DNA of 64,000 bases from Archangium lansingense (GCF_026626635.1 NZ_JAPNKA010000001.1:12508501-12572500), one strand, 5' to 3'; positions 8,373-17,026 are shown, counted from the first letter of the stretch. Notes: a model not told the origin generated them from the sequence alone. Made by a program: numbers and translations.

Positions 8373-9350
8373 TCACTTCCCATCGCCCAGCTTCCGCCGC
8401 TTGACGCTGCCACGACTTCCTTCTGGCGCGCCCGTTGCCTTCTGTTTCTTTTTTTCTCGCATGGACATCTTTTCGAGCGAGCCGCCCCTGGCATCGCTTC
8501 CCCAATCGAGGATGATCCGCAGCAGCCTCTTGGACAAGCTCTCCAGCCTCGCCTTGTCCAGCAGGCCATCAGGAACATCGTGCTCACCCTCCTCAATTTT
8601 CTGGTCGCAGATCTCCTTGTAATCCTGGATGATCGCATCCAATCCCGAATCCATTTCACGGACCATCTCGTTGTAGGCCGGGTGATCCGTACACATCGCA
8701 GCGAGATCAGGCTCGTCGTCGTCCTTCAACTGGATGTGACGCGGCAGGTCCAACAACTCCGCGACCTCGCGATCCTGCGGCATCAACAACATGTTGAACT
8801 TGTGGTTGATGTTGTACTTCGCCTTGAGCAAGGCTTTTTGCATTAGCTCGCTGACTTGCGAATCCTCCTCCAGGATCCGCTCCTTCAGAGTCCCCTTTGG
8901 AATGAGATGGTGGGCGTTATTCCAATAGGGCCAGGTGTCCTGAGTGAAATTGTGACCAATGGGTATGCCGTACGTCTTCTTGGAAAACGTCGTACGGGTC
9001 ACGACCCGGTTGGGGCCAGTGACGTCCCAGTCACCCGCCTGGGGCGCCGGCAAGCGTGCACAGTAGTAGGCGGGAGTCATGCTTTCGCTCTCCGCCGGAT
9101 ATGCCGAGGTCTCGATCGAATTCGTGGACAACCGGGCTTTATAACTCTGGAGCCGCTTCTTGATTTCTACGTTCTCTTTGGCTCGCTCATAGGCCTGATA
9201 GCGGTAGTTGCAGGAACTCTTGTTCCTGAACTTCGAGAACCCCCCGAGGTGCCCGGTCAGACAGGCACCGTTCTCCGTCGTATTTTTCTGGACGTTGTGG
9301 AGCACGGAGAGCGCCGCGTCGCCAAAGTGTCCCTTCTTATTATCTGACAT
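8373..9350 (-). CDS. AHH-family nuclease toxin
   Basis: 325 residues from ATG at 9350; a longer frame to 9407 lacks a plausible ribosome site. The catalytic signature NNAHHLIPKG near residue 155 is the AHH motif of the HNH/endonuclease VII superfamily, and HKFNMLLMPQD about 40 residues later completes the fold. No signal peptide or lipobox is present, so it is not a Sit-type lipoprotein and would need a secretion system such as type VI. The C-terminus is strongly basic (KKKQK, KRRK), which suits nucleic-acid binding. It is followed directly by an Imm11 gene. Divergent from the Imm49-like gene across 125 bp. Confidence 0.8.
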   Translation of the reverse strand: MSDNKKGHFGDAALSVLHNVQKNTTENGACLTGHLGGFSKFRNKSSCNYRYQAYERAKENVEIKKRLQSYKARLSTNSIETSAYPAESESMTPAYYCARLPAPQAGDWDVTGPNRVVTRTTFSKKTYGIPIGHNFTQDTWPYWNNAHHLIPKGTLKERILEEDSQVSELMQKALLKAKYNINHKFNMLLMPQDREVAELLDLPRHIQLKDDDEPDLAAMCTDHPAYNEMVREMDSGLDAIIQDYKEICDQKIEEGEHDVPDGLLDKARLESLSKRLLRIILDWGSDARGGSLEKMSMREKKKQKATGAPEGSRGSVKRRKLGDGK

Positions 9351-9475
9351 GAAGTGCCCCCAGTGCCCCAGGAAGGCAGGATGACTCTCGGCCCGGGAGG
9401 GTAGCACACCATGCGCTTGATGGGCCCCCCTCCTCTTCGTAGACTTCTACGCGCGAGACGTCGTCACAGTCAGAC
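9351..9475. promoter_or_regulatory. Divergent promoter region of the AHH/Imm11 and Imm49-like/thiolase-like operons
   Basis: This 125-bp gap separates two divergent start codons and must hold promoters for both operons. I see no clear -35/-10 pair or operator; the assignment rests on gene orientation only. Confidence 0.45.
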
Positions 9476-10276
9476 ATGAAGCCGAACTTCCTGCCCATCG
9501 CCATCAAGAACTCCGGCATCGCGCTGGAAGATGTGCTGCCACGGGTCATCGCGGCACCACCGACGCTCAAGTTCTATCTGTACGTATGCCAGATGTACCG
9601 GCGATTGGCGGCTGGCTCGCTGCTGGCCTCGAGCGATCCACGGCCGTTCTACGGCTACCTGTTCAAGAGCGCCAGGGCATTTCAGCACTTCCTCCAAATC
9701 GCCCCACCCGATCAGAAGCTCACGTCGAAGGCCGAGCCGTTCTTCGATGCCGTGGCCTGCCGGGATGACGACGCGGCGAAGACGATGGCATCCCTCTGTC
9801 CGGCCACCCCGGATACCACGCGCGAGTACGAGGAGGACTTCCTCTACCTCCGGCTGCTGATGGCCCACTTCTACGGAGGAGTTCCCCGGAACGGCCTTCA
9901 GGCCGAACTGGACCGTTTCGCCGAACTGACGGCGGAGAATCCGGATCCCCACATCCCCCTCTGCCGGGGTCTGCTGGAGGCCGACCAGCAACTGTTCGAC
10001 GAGGGGCTGGCAGCGGTGCTCGAGCAGAAGCTCGGCGCCTACAAGCAGGCCCGCAAGGAGGAGAGTCTCCATCCCGACGAGGCCTCGACAACCGCGCACG
10101 TCTCCACCGAAATCCTTGCCCTGCTTGAGCTCGCCGGGCGGGTCGGGCTCAAGGTGAAGCCGGACTACCCTCTTGCACCAGGCGTGGCCCGGCGCTTCCA
10201 CCTCCGGCGACTCCCAGCCCCCGATAGCTGGCGGATTCCAGAGCGCTTCCGCTCCCTGCCCGAATTGAGAGACTGA
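9476..10276 (+). CDS. Imm49-like immunity protein
   Basis: 266 residues, all-helical in appearance, no signal peptide. Features consistent with Imm49: an N-terminal helix pair, an AFQHFLQIAPPDQ segment, a REYEEDFLYLRLLMAHFYGG core, paired helices around residues 130-190 and a final LALLELAGRVGLKVKPDYPL segment. No toxin lies next to it on this strand. Instead its stop overlaps by 1 bp the start of a degenerate ketosynthase-fold protein, and the AHH toxin lies divergently. It may be an orphan antidote, or protect against a toxin lost from this locus. The family call is by pattern recognition without a profile search. Confidence 0.55.
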   Translation: MKPNFLPIAIKNSGIALEDVLPRVIAAPPTLKFYLYVCQMYRRLAAGSLLASSDPRPFYGYLFKSARAFQHFLQIAPPDQKLTSKAEPFFDAVACRDDDAAKTMASLCPATPDTTREYEEDFLYLRLLMAHFYGGVPRNGLQAELDRFAELTAENPDPHIPLCRGLLEADQQLFDEGLAAVLEQKLGAYKQARKEESLHPDEASTTAHVSTEILALLELAGRVGLKVKPDYPLAPGVARRFHLRRLPAPDSWRIPERFRSLPELRD

Positions 10277-11436
10277 TGCCACCCGCTGGGACGCTTCTCA
10301 TCAGTGGCCTGGGCATGGTGTCCACCCTCGGGTGGGACGTGACGACGGCCTGTGCCGCGCAGCGGGCCGGCCTGGTCCGGCGCCAGCCCCTGGATGACTT
10401 CTGGTGCTTCGATGAAAGCGAGCTCGATGCCCCCGTCATCGGAGCGCCCATCCAAGGGCTCACCGACGGCTTCATCCAGTCCGGAGTCTGGGTTCGCCTC
10501 GCACTGGAAGCCTTGGAAGACATGGTGCGCTATGGCGAGCTGCCCGGGCCGGAGGACCATGCGTTCTGGCGCTCCACGGCGCTCGCATGGATCCTACCGG
10601 AAATGGGCTTCGAGCGCTTCATGTGGCCGGGGGCGGAGGTTCCCGCGCTGCTCGAGCGCTCCTGCACGCGCCTGCTCGCCGATCTCTCCGAGCTGCCCCT
10701 GCGGATGATTCCCCGCGGTTTCTTCACCGCCGGGCCCGCCGGTGCCGCCTCGGCCCTGGGCAGGATTCACGAAGTCCTTGCCCGGGAGCCTCTGGAGCGT
10801 GTCCTCCTCATGGGCTCCGACTCGTGGCTGGACCGCCTCAGCATGGACGTGCTCATCCGTGAAGGTCGGCTCAAGACGGCGGAGCAACCGGCGGGACTGT
10901 GCCCAGGCGAGGCCGCGGCCTGCGTGCTGGTGGAGCGAGCGGCGCCGGCCAGGCGGCGGGGCGCCCGGACCGAGGCACGCATTCTCGCCACGGCCTTCCG
11001 GCCGGCCCCGGGCGCCATGGACGAAGAGTCACCAGGCGCCTCCCGCGTCCGGCTCGCGCCCGCCATGGCTCGCAACCTGGTGTCGGCCATCATCGAGACC
11101 TTGCAAGCCGCGGATGGGAAGGAGCCCTTTCGCGGTGACATTCTCGTCGACCTCAACGGCGAGGAGTGGAAAGCACGGGTCTGGGGCCATGCCCAGGCGC
11201 TGCTCCAGGAGCATGTCGACCTCGCCGGGGTAAAGACGATTGTGCCTTGCGTGTCATTCGGAGACATTGGCGCTGCGAGTGGCGTGGCGGCACTCTGTAT
11301 TGCGACGCGCTCCTTCGTGAGGCGTTATGCATCCACCCACCAGAGCCTGGTCTGCTCCATTTCCGACAATGGCGAGACGGGGGCAATCCTGCTGACGCCC
11401 TACACCACGCCCGACGCTAGACGAGACAGAGTCTAG
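10276..11436 (+). CDS. Degenerate thiolase/ketosynthase-fold protein lacking catalytic residues
   Basis: 386 residues with the layout of a beta-ketoacyl synthase: SGLGMVSTLGWD at the N-terminus, a central FFTAGPAGAASAL segment aligning with the nucleophile region, LLMGSDSWLD, CPGEAAACVLVER (usual GEGAG) and SFGDIGAASGV near the C-terminus. The catalytic Cys of the TACASGA-type motif is Gly (TAGPAGA), the first His motif is replaced by a DLNGEEWK segment, and the second His (GHxxAAxG) is Asp. It therefore cannot condense acyl groups by the normal mechanism. Tight coupling to an Imm49-like gene points to a structural, adaptor or chaperone role rather than lipid synthesis; that is inference. Confidence 0.7.
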   Translation: MPPAGTLLISGLGMVSTLGWDVTTACAAQRAGLVRRQPLDDFWCFDESELDAPVIGAPIQGLTDGFIQSGVWVRLALEALEDMVRYGELPGPEDHAFWRSTALAWILPEMGFERFMWPGAEVPALLERSCTRLLADLSELPLRMIPRGFFTAGPAGAASALGRIHEVLAREPLERVLLMGSDSWLDRLSMDVLIREGRLKTAEQPAGLCPGEAAACVLVERAAPARRRGARTEARILATAFRPAPGAMDEESPGASRVRLAPAMARNLVSAIIETLQAADGKEPFRGDILVDLNGEEWKARVWGHAQALLQEHVDLAGVKTIVPCVSFGDIGAASGVAALCIATRSFVRRYASTHQSLVCSISDNGETGAILLTPYTTPDARRDRV

Positions 11437-11510
11437 GAATTCAACCAGCCGGGGAGCACGCCCTCCCCGGGAAACAACATCGACATTCACGCACGCGCAC
11501 CAACACACGA

Positions 11511-11538
11511 AGGGCCGCCCGGAAACCCGGACGGCCCT
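11511..11538. terminator. Bidirectional hairpin terminator
   Basis: AGGGCCGCCCGG and CCGGACGGCCCT form a near-perfect stem around a short A-rich loop between two convergent genes. It can serve the thiolase-like gene and the Hint gene at 11572. No long T-run follows. Confidence 0.7.
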
Positions 11539-11571
11539 CGAAATTTCAGCGGTCCACTCTGAACACCCTAC

Positions 11572-13560
11572 CTACCGGCGAGCACTCGTGTTCCGCTCCT
11601 GGTGGCGGCGGAAGTCCTCGTGCCAGGCGCCGTTGAGGCGGGTGAGCACCTCGCGGGAGTCCTGGGTGCGCTGCTTCTCCAGGGTGGACTGCATCTGGCT
11701 GTCACCGACGAGGTACCCATTGGCATACAGCGTGCGGGCCTCAGCGGGAGCCTGGGCCAGTTCCTCCTTCGTACCGAGGGCGAAGTTGAACACCTGACCG
11801 GCGTAGGGCACGCGCTCGACGCCGACGAGTTTGGCCGAGCCGGTGCGGGTGAGCAGGGCATCGCCGACCTTCAGCTCGCCGGCCTGAACCACACCGCGGG
11901 AGGCGGTGAGCATCGGGTGGGTCTGCGTCACCATCACCTCGCCACCGAGAGCGTCCCGCAGCTTGACGATGGGCTTGCTCTCGGCACCGCGCGACACAGT
12001 GGTCACCGTGAGCGCGAGGCCCTTGCCGTTGGCCAGCAGCTTGTCACCGACCTTGACCTGCTCGACGGGGACCTGCGAGCCATCCGCCTTCGTCACGCGA
12101 GTGCCCTCGGCGAGGCACGCGTTACGCCAGTCGAGGTTTTCGATGTTCTCGAAGCGAGAGCGGGTCAGGGTCCGAGTGTTGCCGGTGCGGTAATCCACGC
12201 AGGTGGCGCGCATGGTGGCACGGGTCATGAGCCGCACGTTCTGGTACACGGCCAGACAGTCCTTGCCGAAGTCCACCAGCCCGTCGAAGGGAACGTTGAG
12301 CAGGGTCCGGTTATAGTCGTCGAGGAAGGGCGTCTTGAACGGGATGCTCCCCTTGAGCACGCTGGTGCCGGGCGCGGTGCCCGCGCTGCACCGGCCGCCG
12401 CGCTCCAGCAGGACGATGGTCGCGTCGCTGGTCAGGGCGTTGAGGGTGCAGTCGGAGGGCAGGGTGACCTGGTAGGTGCCGCGCATGGGCAGGTAGAGGC
12501 GGCTGATGTCATAGCTGCCGTTGGAGGGCTCCCAGTAGGCGTTCTTGGCGGGGACCCAGAGCGTCCGGCTGGCCTCGGCATCCACCGCGGCGACGCCGGT
12601 GAAGGGCGCGGCGAACGGCCTGAAGGCGCCGGTGGCGGGGTCCTTGCTGCCCGAGGTGTAATCACAATCCAGGAAGCCGGCGACGGAGCCGCGCTCCAGG
12701 CAGGTGCGGATGGGGTTGTCCGGCAGGTGCCTGCCAATCAGCTCCTTCGGGTGCAAGAAGCCGATGGTGTTGACGTCGTCCACCGCCAGCAGGGACGACT
12801 CGGCCACCGCATAGGACAGGTGTGACTCGCCGGTCTCCTCGTCGAAGGCCACGGCCAGCGAGTCGACGAAGAGCTCCTCGTCCGGGTTCACCGCCACATT
12901 GATGTCGAGCGGCGGCGTCTCGAGAACCACGCCGGCGTACTCCTCGAGGGACTCGGCGCCGAGCACGCGGAACTGCGTGCGCTCGCGATTGGTGGCGAAG
13001 GCGGTGACGTTGGCGAAGGCGTAGTCCGAGCCGTCGAAGCAAGTCACGAGACCGGAGGCCTGGAACTTCGCCACCGTTTTATCGGAGTTGGCCACGTCGG
13101 TGAGAGGCAGCAGGTGGCCGCACCACGTGTTCTCCGCGCCCTCTTCGGCGGCGGCCGAGGCGAGCCTGTCCTCGCGGGTGTGGATGCGCGGGGTGCCGGA
13201 CTTCTTGTCCTTGCGGAGCTTCTCCAGCTTGCGGAAGAGCTGCGGCGAGTTCTTCGGCGTGCTACCGGCAGCCTGAAGGCGGTTGGTCACGAAGCGGTAC
13301 TGGGTGTCATCGGAGAGATCGATCTCCATGTGCGAAGCCCGGCCGCCGCGCCTGAGGCCCTGGGACTCCACCTGTTGCTCCCAGCCGGCGTAGAGCCGGG
13401 CCATGTAGAGCGAATCAGCCACCAGGGCCTGCTTGTCGGCTTCCTGTTGCTGCGCGGGCATCTTCTGCTGACTGCAGCCCGAGCCGGCCATGGCCAGGCA
13501 CAGCAGAGCAGGAGCAAGACGCGGCAGCATCCGAGATGAGGCGTTCAACGTCAGTTTCAT
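11572..13560 (-). CDS. Hint-domain lipoprotein (paralogue A)
   Basis: 662 residues from ATG at 13560. The signal peptide ends in a lipobox AGSGC (Cys about residue 29). The 400-residue middle region is unique to this family and holds several Cys residues (WCGHLLP, CLERGSVAGFLDC). The last 190 residues are a Hint domain: it opens with Cys (CLAEGTRV), continues with VPVEQVKVGDKLLANG, has the block-B TQTHP motif, and ends AEARTLYANGYLVGDS followed by 35 basic residues. Hint domains self-cleave, as in inteins and hedgehog proteins, but no long C-terminal cargo or terminal Asn is present. A paralogue lies immediately upstream on the same strand. Its leader region contains three 40-bp-spaced repeats. 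Confidence 0.8.
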   Translation of the reverse strand: MKLTLNASSRMLPRLAPALLCLAMAGSGCSQQKMPAQQQEADKQALVADSLYMARLYAGWEQQVESQGLRRGGRASHMEIDLSDDTQYRFVTNRLQAAGSTPKNSPQLFRKLEKLRKDKKSGTPRIHTREDRLASAAAEEGAENTWCGHLLPLTDVANSDKTVAKFQASGLVTCFDGSDYAFANVTAFATNRERTQFRVLGAESLEEYAGVVLETPPLDINVAVNPDEELFVDSLAVAFDEETGESHLSYAVAESSLLAVDDVNTIGFLHPKELIGRHLPDNPIRTCLERGSVAGFLDCDYTSGSKDPATGAFRPFAAPFTGVAAVDAEASRTLWVPAKNAYWEPSNGSYDISRLYLPMRGTYQVTLPSDCTLNALTSDATIVLLERGGRCSAGTAPGTSVLKGSIPFKTPFLDDYNRTLLNVPFDGLVDFGKDCLAVYQNVRLMTRATMRATCVDYRTGNTRTLTRSRFENIENLDWRNACLAEGTRVTKADGSQVPVEQVKVGDKLLANGKGLALTVTTVSRGAESKPIVKLRDALGGEVMVTQTHPMLTASRGVVQAGELKVGDALLTRTGSAKLVGVERVPYAGQVFNFALGTKEELAQAPAEARTLYANGYLVGDSQMQSTLEKQRTQDSREVLTRLNGAWHEDFRRHQERNTSARR

Positions 13561-13810
13561 GGGGATGACCTCAGGGGATGAAGACAACGGCCGGAAAGTG
13601 GGGACGCCTCGCTGGATGGGAAGACGGTCCGAGAAAAGCTTTTCCTTCCTTGTCCAAACACAGACACCTTTCGAGGAACCCAGGGAACAGCGAACAATGA
13701 CTTGCGTCCGCTGGGGAGGGCTCACGACCGGGCGAGCGGATGCCCTGGCCCGCCTCCCCTCGTCTGGAGAAGGAGAAACGGAAAGACTTTCATACTGCCC
13801 ACGCAGAATG
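13561..13810 (-). promoter_or_regulatory. Long leader of Hint gene A with a 12-bp palindrome
   Basis: No gene is supported here, although a frame is open by chance back to 14070. The stretch contains the perfect palindrome GAAAAGCTTTTC at 13633-13644. It belongs to a family of GGAAAARYTTTTCC-type sites, with others at 13825-13840, 13866-13879 and 16226-16239, all near the Hint genes. Confidence 0.5.
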
Positions 13811-13908
13811 CTGTAGAAAGGATTGGGTAAAGCCTTTCCCATACACACGTCTGTAGAAAGGATTGGGAAAAGTTTTTCCTTTCCTTCTGGCCTGTAGAAA
13901 GGTGGGGG
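13811..13908. repeat. Three direct repeats upstream of Hint gene A
   Basis: CTGTAGAAAGGATTGGG occurs at 13811 and 13851, and CTGTAGAAAGGTGGGGG at 13892, so the copies are 40 and 41 bp apart. Two copies run into a palindromic GGxAAAxxTTTxCC block. About four helical turns per repeat puts them on one DNA face, consistent with regulator binding 250 bp or more upstream of the start codon. Function is unknown. Confidence 0.7.
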
Positions 13909-13956
13909 TAGGTGTGATTCCACCCAGGGGTACACGGGGCGGGGAGGAAAAGCAGA

Positions 13957-13987
13957 AGGGCCGCCCCGGTCTGTCCGGGACGGCCCC
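13957..13987 (-). terminator. Hairpin terminator after Hint gene B
   Basis: AGGGCCGCCCCGG pairs with CCGGGACGGCCCCT around a TCTGT-type loop, 29 bp beyond the stop of the gene at 14016. It closely resembles the hairpin after Hint gene A at 11511, as if the two units were duplicated together. Confidence 0.65.
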
Positions 13988-14015
13988 TCGGGGACCTCGA
14001 AGGCTGGGAGGCGGG

Positions 14016-15977
14016 CTACCGGCGAGTGCTCAGGTGCCTGGCCTGGGACAGGCGGAAGTCCTGGTGCCATTCGCTGTGCAGCCGCACCAGCACCGCCCGC
14101 GCATCCACCCGCTTCTGCTTCTCCAGCTCCGTCTGCATCTGGCTGTCCCCCACCAGGAAGCCCTCGGCGTACAGCGTGCGGGCCTCGGGCCCCACGTGGG
14201 CCAGCTCCTCCGGAGTGCCCAGGGAGAAGTTGTAGACGAGCCCCTCATAGGGAACGCGCTCCACCGCCACCAGCTTCCTCGCGCCGGTGCGCGTCAACAC
14301 CGCATCGCCCACCTTCAGTGCTCCGGCCTGCACCACCCCGCGCGCCGCCGTCACCAGGGGGTGCGTGTCCGTCACCCGCACCTCGCGGCCCTGCTCGTCA
14401 CGCAGCTTCACCAACGGCTTGCTCTCTCCGCCCCGGTGAACCGTCGTCACCGTCAGCGCCAGGCCCTGGCCATTGGCCAGCAGCTTCTCGCCCACCTTCA
14501 CCTGCTCCACCGGGACGCTCTTGCCATCCGCCCGCGTCACCCGTGTCCCCTCCGCCATGCAGATCTTCTTGTAGTCCACGGGCTTCACCTCTGCCTTCGC
14601 GGGGCAGAGGAAAGGCTCGGGCGGTCCGCCCCAAGGGTCCGGACAGGTGCCCTCGGCGTAGGCCCAGACCTCCAACCGGACGTTCTGCGCGCTGTTCAGG
14701 CAGTTGCCCGTGCCGAAATCCAGGATGCCGTCGAAGGGAAACTCCTTGGGCACGGTGGGCGCCGTCCAGGGAAGCTCGCCCTTGCCCACGATGGTTCCGG
14801 GCGCCGAGCCCGCCTGGCACCACCCGCCCGTGTCCATCAGGATGGCGGCCACCTTGCTGGTCACCCTCGTCACCTGGCACCCGTCGATGACGTGGGGGAA
14901 GAAGGTGCCGCGGAAGGCCACCTGGAAGCGCGACGTGTCGAAAGCACCCCCGGTGGGCGCCCAGTACGCGGTCCTGTCCGGAATCCAGGTGGGCGTGCCT
15001 CCTCCGATGGCGGTGGCCTTCGAGGCGGGGGCATCCACCGCGACGATGCCCGTAGCGCCCGAGCCCGGAAATGGCTGCCACGTCCCATCCGGATGGATGC
15101 GCACCGAGCCGTAATCACAGTCCAGAAAGCCGTGGATGCTCCCACGCTCCAGGCAGATGCGGATGGCCTTGTCCGGGGACTCGACGAGCAGCTCCCGCGG
15201 GTGCTCGAGGAAGAGGCCCATCTCCCCCGCTCCCGACAGATGCAGCGTGGCCGTCACCGACGTATAGGTGATCTGATCCTCGCCCGTCGTCTCGTTGAAA
15301 GCCATGGCCAGCGAATCGACGAGCAGCTGACGGCCCTCCTTGCGCTCCACGGAGAGGGAGACGGGCGTCGTCTCCAACACCTTGCCGGCGTACTCCTCGT
15401 GGGACTCATTGGTGAGCAGCTCGAAGAGCGTCTGCTGCTCGTCCGTGGAGTAGGCATTGAAGTCCACGTAGCCGTAGTCCGAGCCGCCGAAGCAGGAGGT
15501 GAGGCCCGTGCCCTGGAAACGGGCATGAGTGGCATCCCCTCCGGTGGCGTGGAGCGGAATCATGTGCCCGCACAACGCCCCTTCCTCCGTGACCTGCATG
15601 CCCGCGGCCTGCAGCGGCGCCCCGGCGGGAACCTCCATGGGCCGCTCGGACAACCGCACCCGGCGGTGGAGCTCTTCCAGGCGCAGGAAGAGCCGCGGGG
15701 CATTCAGCGGGGAGAGCCCCGAGGCTTGGAGCCGGTTCACCACGAAGCGGTAGTGCTCCTCATTGTTCAGGTCGAGCGGCATCCTCTCGTTGTTGCCGCT
15801 ATTGAGGGCCTGCGCGTGCAGGGACGCCTGCCATTGCGCGTAGTACCGCGCCATGACGCGCGAGTCCTCCGCCAGTTGCTGCGCATCCACCTGCGCCAGG
15901 GGGGTTGGCTGCCGTTGCTGACTGCAAGCGACTCCGAGCACAGCCAGCATCATCAAGGTCAGGAAGGGACGTCTCAT
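14016..15977 (-). CDS. Hint-domain lipoprotein (paralogue B)
   Basis: 653 residues from ATG at 15977 (15989 also possible). The signal peptide has the lipobox LGVAC, giving Cys about residue 17. It aligns along its whole length with the gene at 11572: the LFLRLEELHRR helix, CGHMIPLH, CFGGSDYGY, EEYAGKVLETTP, CLERGSIHGFLDCDY and the C-terminal Hint domain starting CMAEGTRVTRADG with block-B motif TDTHP and ending LYAEGFLVGDSQMQ. The tandem pair therefore arose by duplication. Cargo after the Hint domain is only about 35 residues. Surface attachment followed by Hint autoprocessing is the natural inference; nothing in the sequence shows the target. Confidence 0.8.
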   Translation of the reverse strand: MRRPFLTLMMLAVLGVACSQQRQPTPLAQVDAQQLAEDSRVMARYYAQWQASLHAQALNSGNNERMPLDLNNEEHYRFVVNRLQASGLSPLNAPRLFLRLEELHRRVRLSERPMEVPAGAPLQAAGMQVTEEGALCGHMIPLHATGGDATHARFQGTGLTSCFGGSDYGYVDFNAYSTDEQQTLFELLTNESHEEYAGKVLETTPVSLSVERKEGRQLLVDSLAMAFNETTGEDQITYTSVTATLHLSGAGEMGLFLEHPRELLVESPDKAIRICLERGSIHGFLDCDYGSVRIHPDGTWQPFPGSGATGIVAVDAPASKATAIGGGTPTWIPDRTAYWAPTGGAFDTSRFQVAFRGTFFPHVIDGCQVTRVTSKVAAILMDTGGWCQAGSAPGTIVGKGELPWTAPTVPKEFPFDGILDFGTGNCLNSAQNVRLEVWAYAEGTCPDPWGGPPEPFLCPAKAEVKPVDYKKICMAEGTRVTRADGKSVPVEQVKVGEKLLANGQGLALTVTTVHRGGESKPLVKLRDEQGREVRVTDTHPLVTAARGVVQAGALKVGDAVLTRTGARKLVAVERVPYEGLVYNFSLGTPEELAHVGPEARTLYAEGFLVGDSQMQTELEKQKRVDARAVLVRLHSEWHQDFRLSQARHLSTRR

Positions 15978-16225
15978 GGCGCTTTCCATCCGAAACAAGG
16001 GGATGAGGGTGCACCTCCCCAATCCAGGGAGGAGGAGCCCTGGTACGCGGTCACTCGTGGGGTTCGAGGTGATGGGTCGGAATGCACACGCCCCGGCTCA
16101 CCGCTCAACGTGTGTCCGCCTTCCGTGCCGTGCAGAGAGAACGCAACCCCCTGTTGAAACACAGAACACCCGAGCCAGGAGCGCGTCGCGCTCCCGACGT
16201 TCAAGGGTGTCAACGGATGGAAGTG

Positions 16226-16239
16226 GGAAAACTTTTTCC
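16226..16239. promoter_or_regulatory. GGAAAA/TTTTCC palindrome
   Basis: GGAAAACTTTTTCC is a 6-bp inverted repeat about 250 bp upstream of Hint gene B, touching the stop codon of the preceding gene. It matches the palindromes upstream of Hint gene A. Whether it is a regulator site or a weak terminator is undecided. Confidence 0.4.
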
Positions 16240-16826
16240 TACTTCTTCTTCACCGACTCGAGCAGCTTGCGAAAGCCCTTCTCGGCGCTGGCGACGGTGC
16301 GCTCGGGGCCGGTGAGCTTGAAGAAGAGGGGACCCTCGGGGCCCTCGACGATGGCGCCCAGCAGACGGTAGCCAGGCTTCGGGGTGGAGGGGCCCATCAT
16401 GGGGCCGCCGCCGGTATAGGTGCCCTTGACGTCCAGGGTGGTGACGGAGAGGCCGTTGAGGGTCTCCTTCTTGGAGCGCGCATCCTTTTCAGAGATGGGG
16501 CTGCCATCCGCCTTCTGGAACTGGCCCAGCCAGCGCTTCACGTTGGCATCCACCGCGCCGCCCTGACCGGCACCAAAGTAGAAGAGGGCCAGCTCGGCGG
16601 AGTCGGTATCGCCCTTGGCGGGAGCGATGCGGTAGGTGGCCACGCGCATGGGCCGGGCGCCCTGCGTCTCCCAGCCCGAGGGGGACGTCCAGGTGAGCCC
16701 GCCCGCCTCTGGAGCGCCCTGCGGGGCCTGCTGCGCCGCCGGGGCCTGCGGGGGAGTCTGCTGCGCCTGGGCCTGGGCCACGCCCACGGCCGCCATGAGG
16801 GTCACTGCACCGAGCAGTCGTTTCAT
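16239..16826 (-). CDS. Conserved secreted protein, function unknown
   Basis: 195 residues with a clear signal peptide (cleavage after AQAQA, residue about 22) and a Gln/Pro/Ala-rich linker to residue 42. The mature domain has WTSPSGWETQGARPMRVATY, then AELALFYFGAGQGG and NVKRWLGQF, and ends with a GPERTVASAEKGFRKLLESV helix. This pattern is familiar from conserved myxobacterial and other deltaproteobacterial hypotheticals, with no known function. Monocistronic; divergent from the FadL gene. Confidence 0.75.
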   Translation of the reverse strand: MKRLLGAVTLMAAVGVAQAQAQQTPPQAPAAQQAPQGAPEAGGLTWTSPSGWETQGARPMRVATYRIAPAKGDTDSAELALFYFGAGQGGAVDANVKRWLGQFQKADGSPISEKDARSKKETLNGLSVTTLDVKGTYTGGGPMMGPSTPKPGYRLLGAIVEGPEGPLFFKLTGPERTVASAEKGFRKLLESVKKK

Positions 16827-17026
16827 GGGCCCAACCTATACCCAGTGAAGGCCCCCAGGCATCGTCCGTTTTCCACCCGACGAGAAGGGTTGGCCCGGCG
16901 CCCTGCTCTGTCCGGGAGCGCACGCACCATGGCCCGCAGGAGGGGGATGCCTCACTCCGAGTACGACTCAACCTTACCCTCCCAAAGTCAAACGCAGTCG
17001 GATGTCGCGAGAAAGGGCTCGCATGT

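Noticed and set aside
10276..11436. Active ketosynthase of a polyketide cluster
   Set aside because: All three catalytic residues are replaced and no acyltransferase or carrier protein is nearby.
13811..13908. Possible CRISPR array upstream of Hint gene A
   Set aside because: Only three short units, with 23-bp gaps that are partly similar palindromes; no leader or cas genes.
11572..15977. Classical protein-splicing inteins in the Hint genes
   Set aside because: The Hint domain is terminal, with no C-extein domain and no terminal His-Asn plus nucleophile at the end.
13863..16157. 764-codon open frame opposite Hint gene B
   Set aside because: Crosses the hairpin at 13957 and the repeat region and shows no domain; the minus strand is clearly coding.
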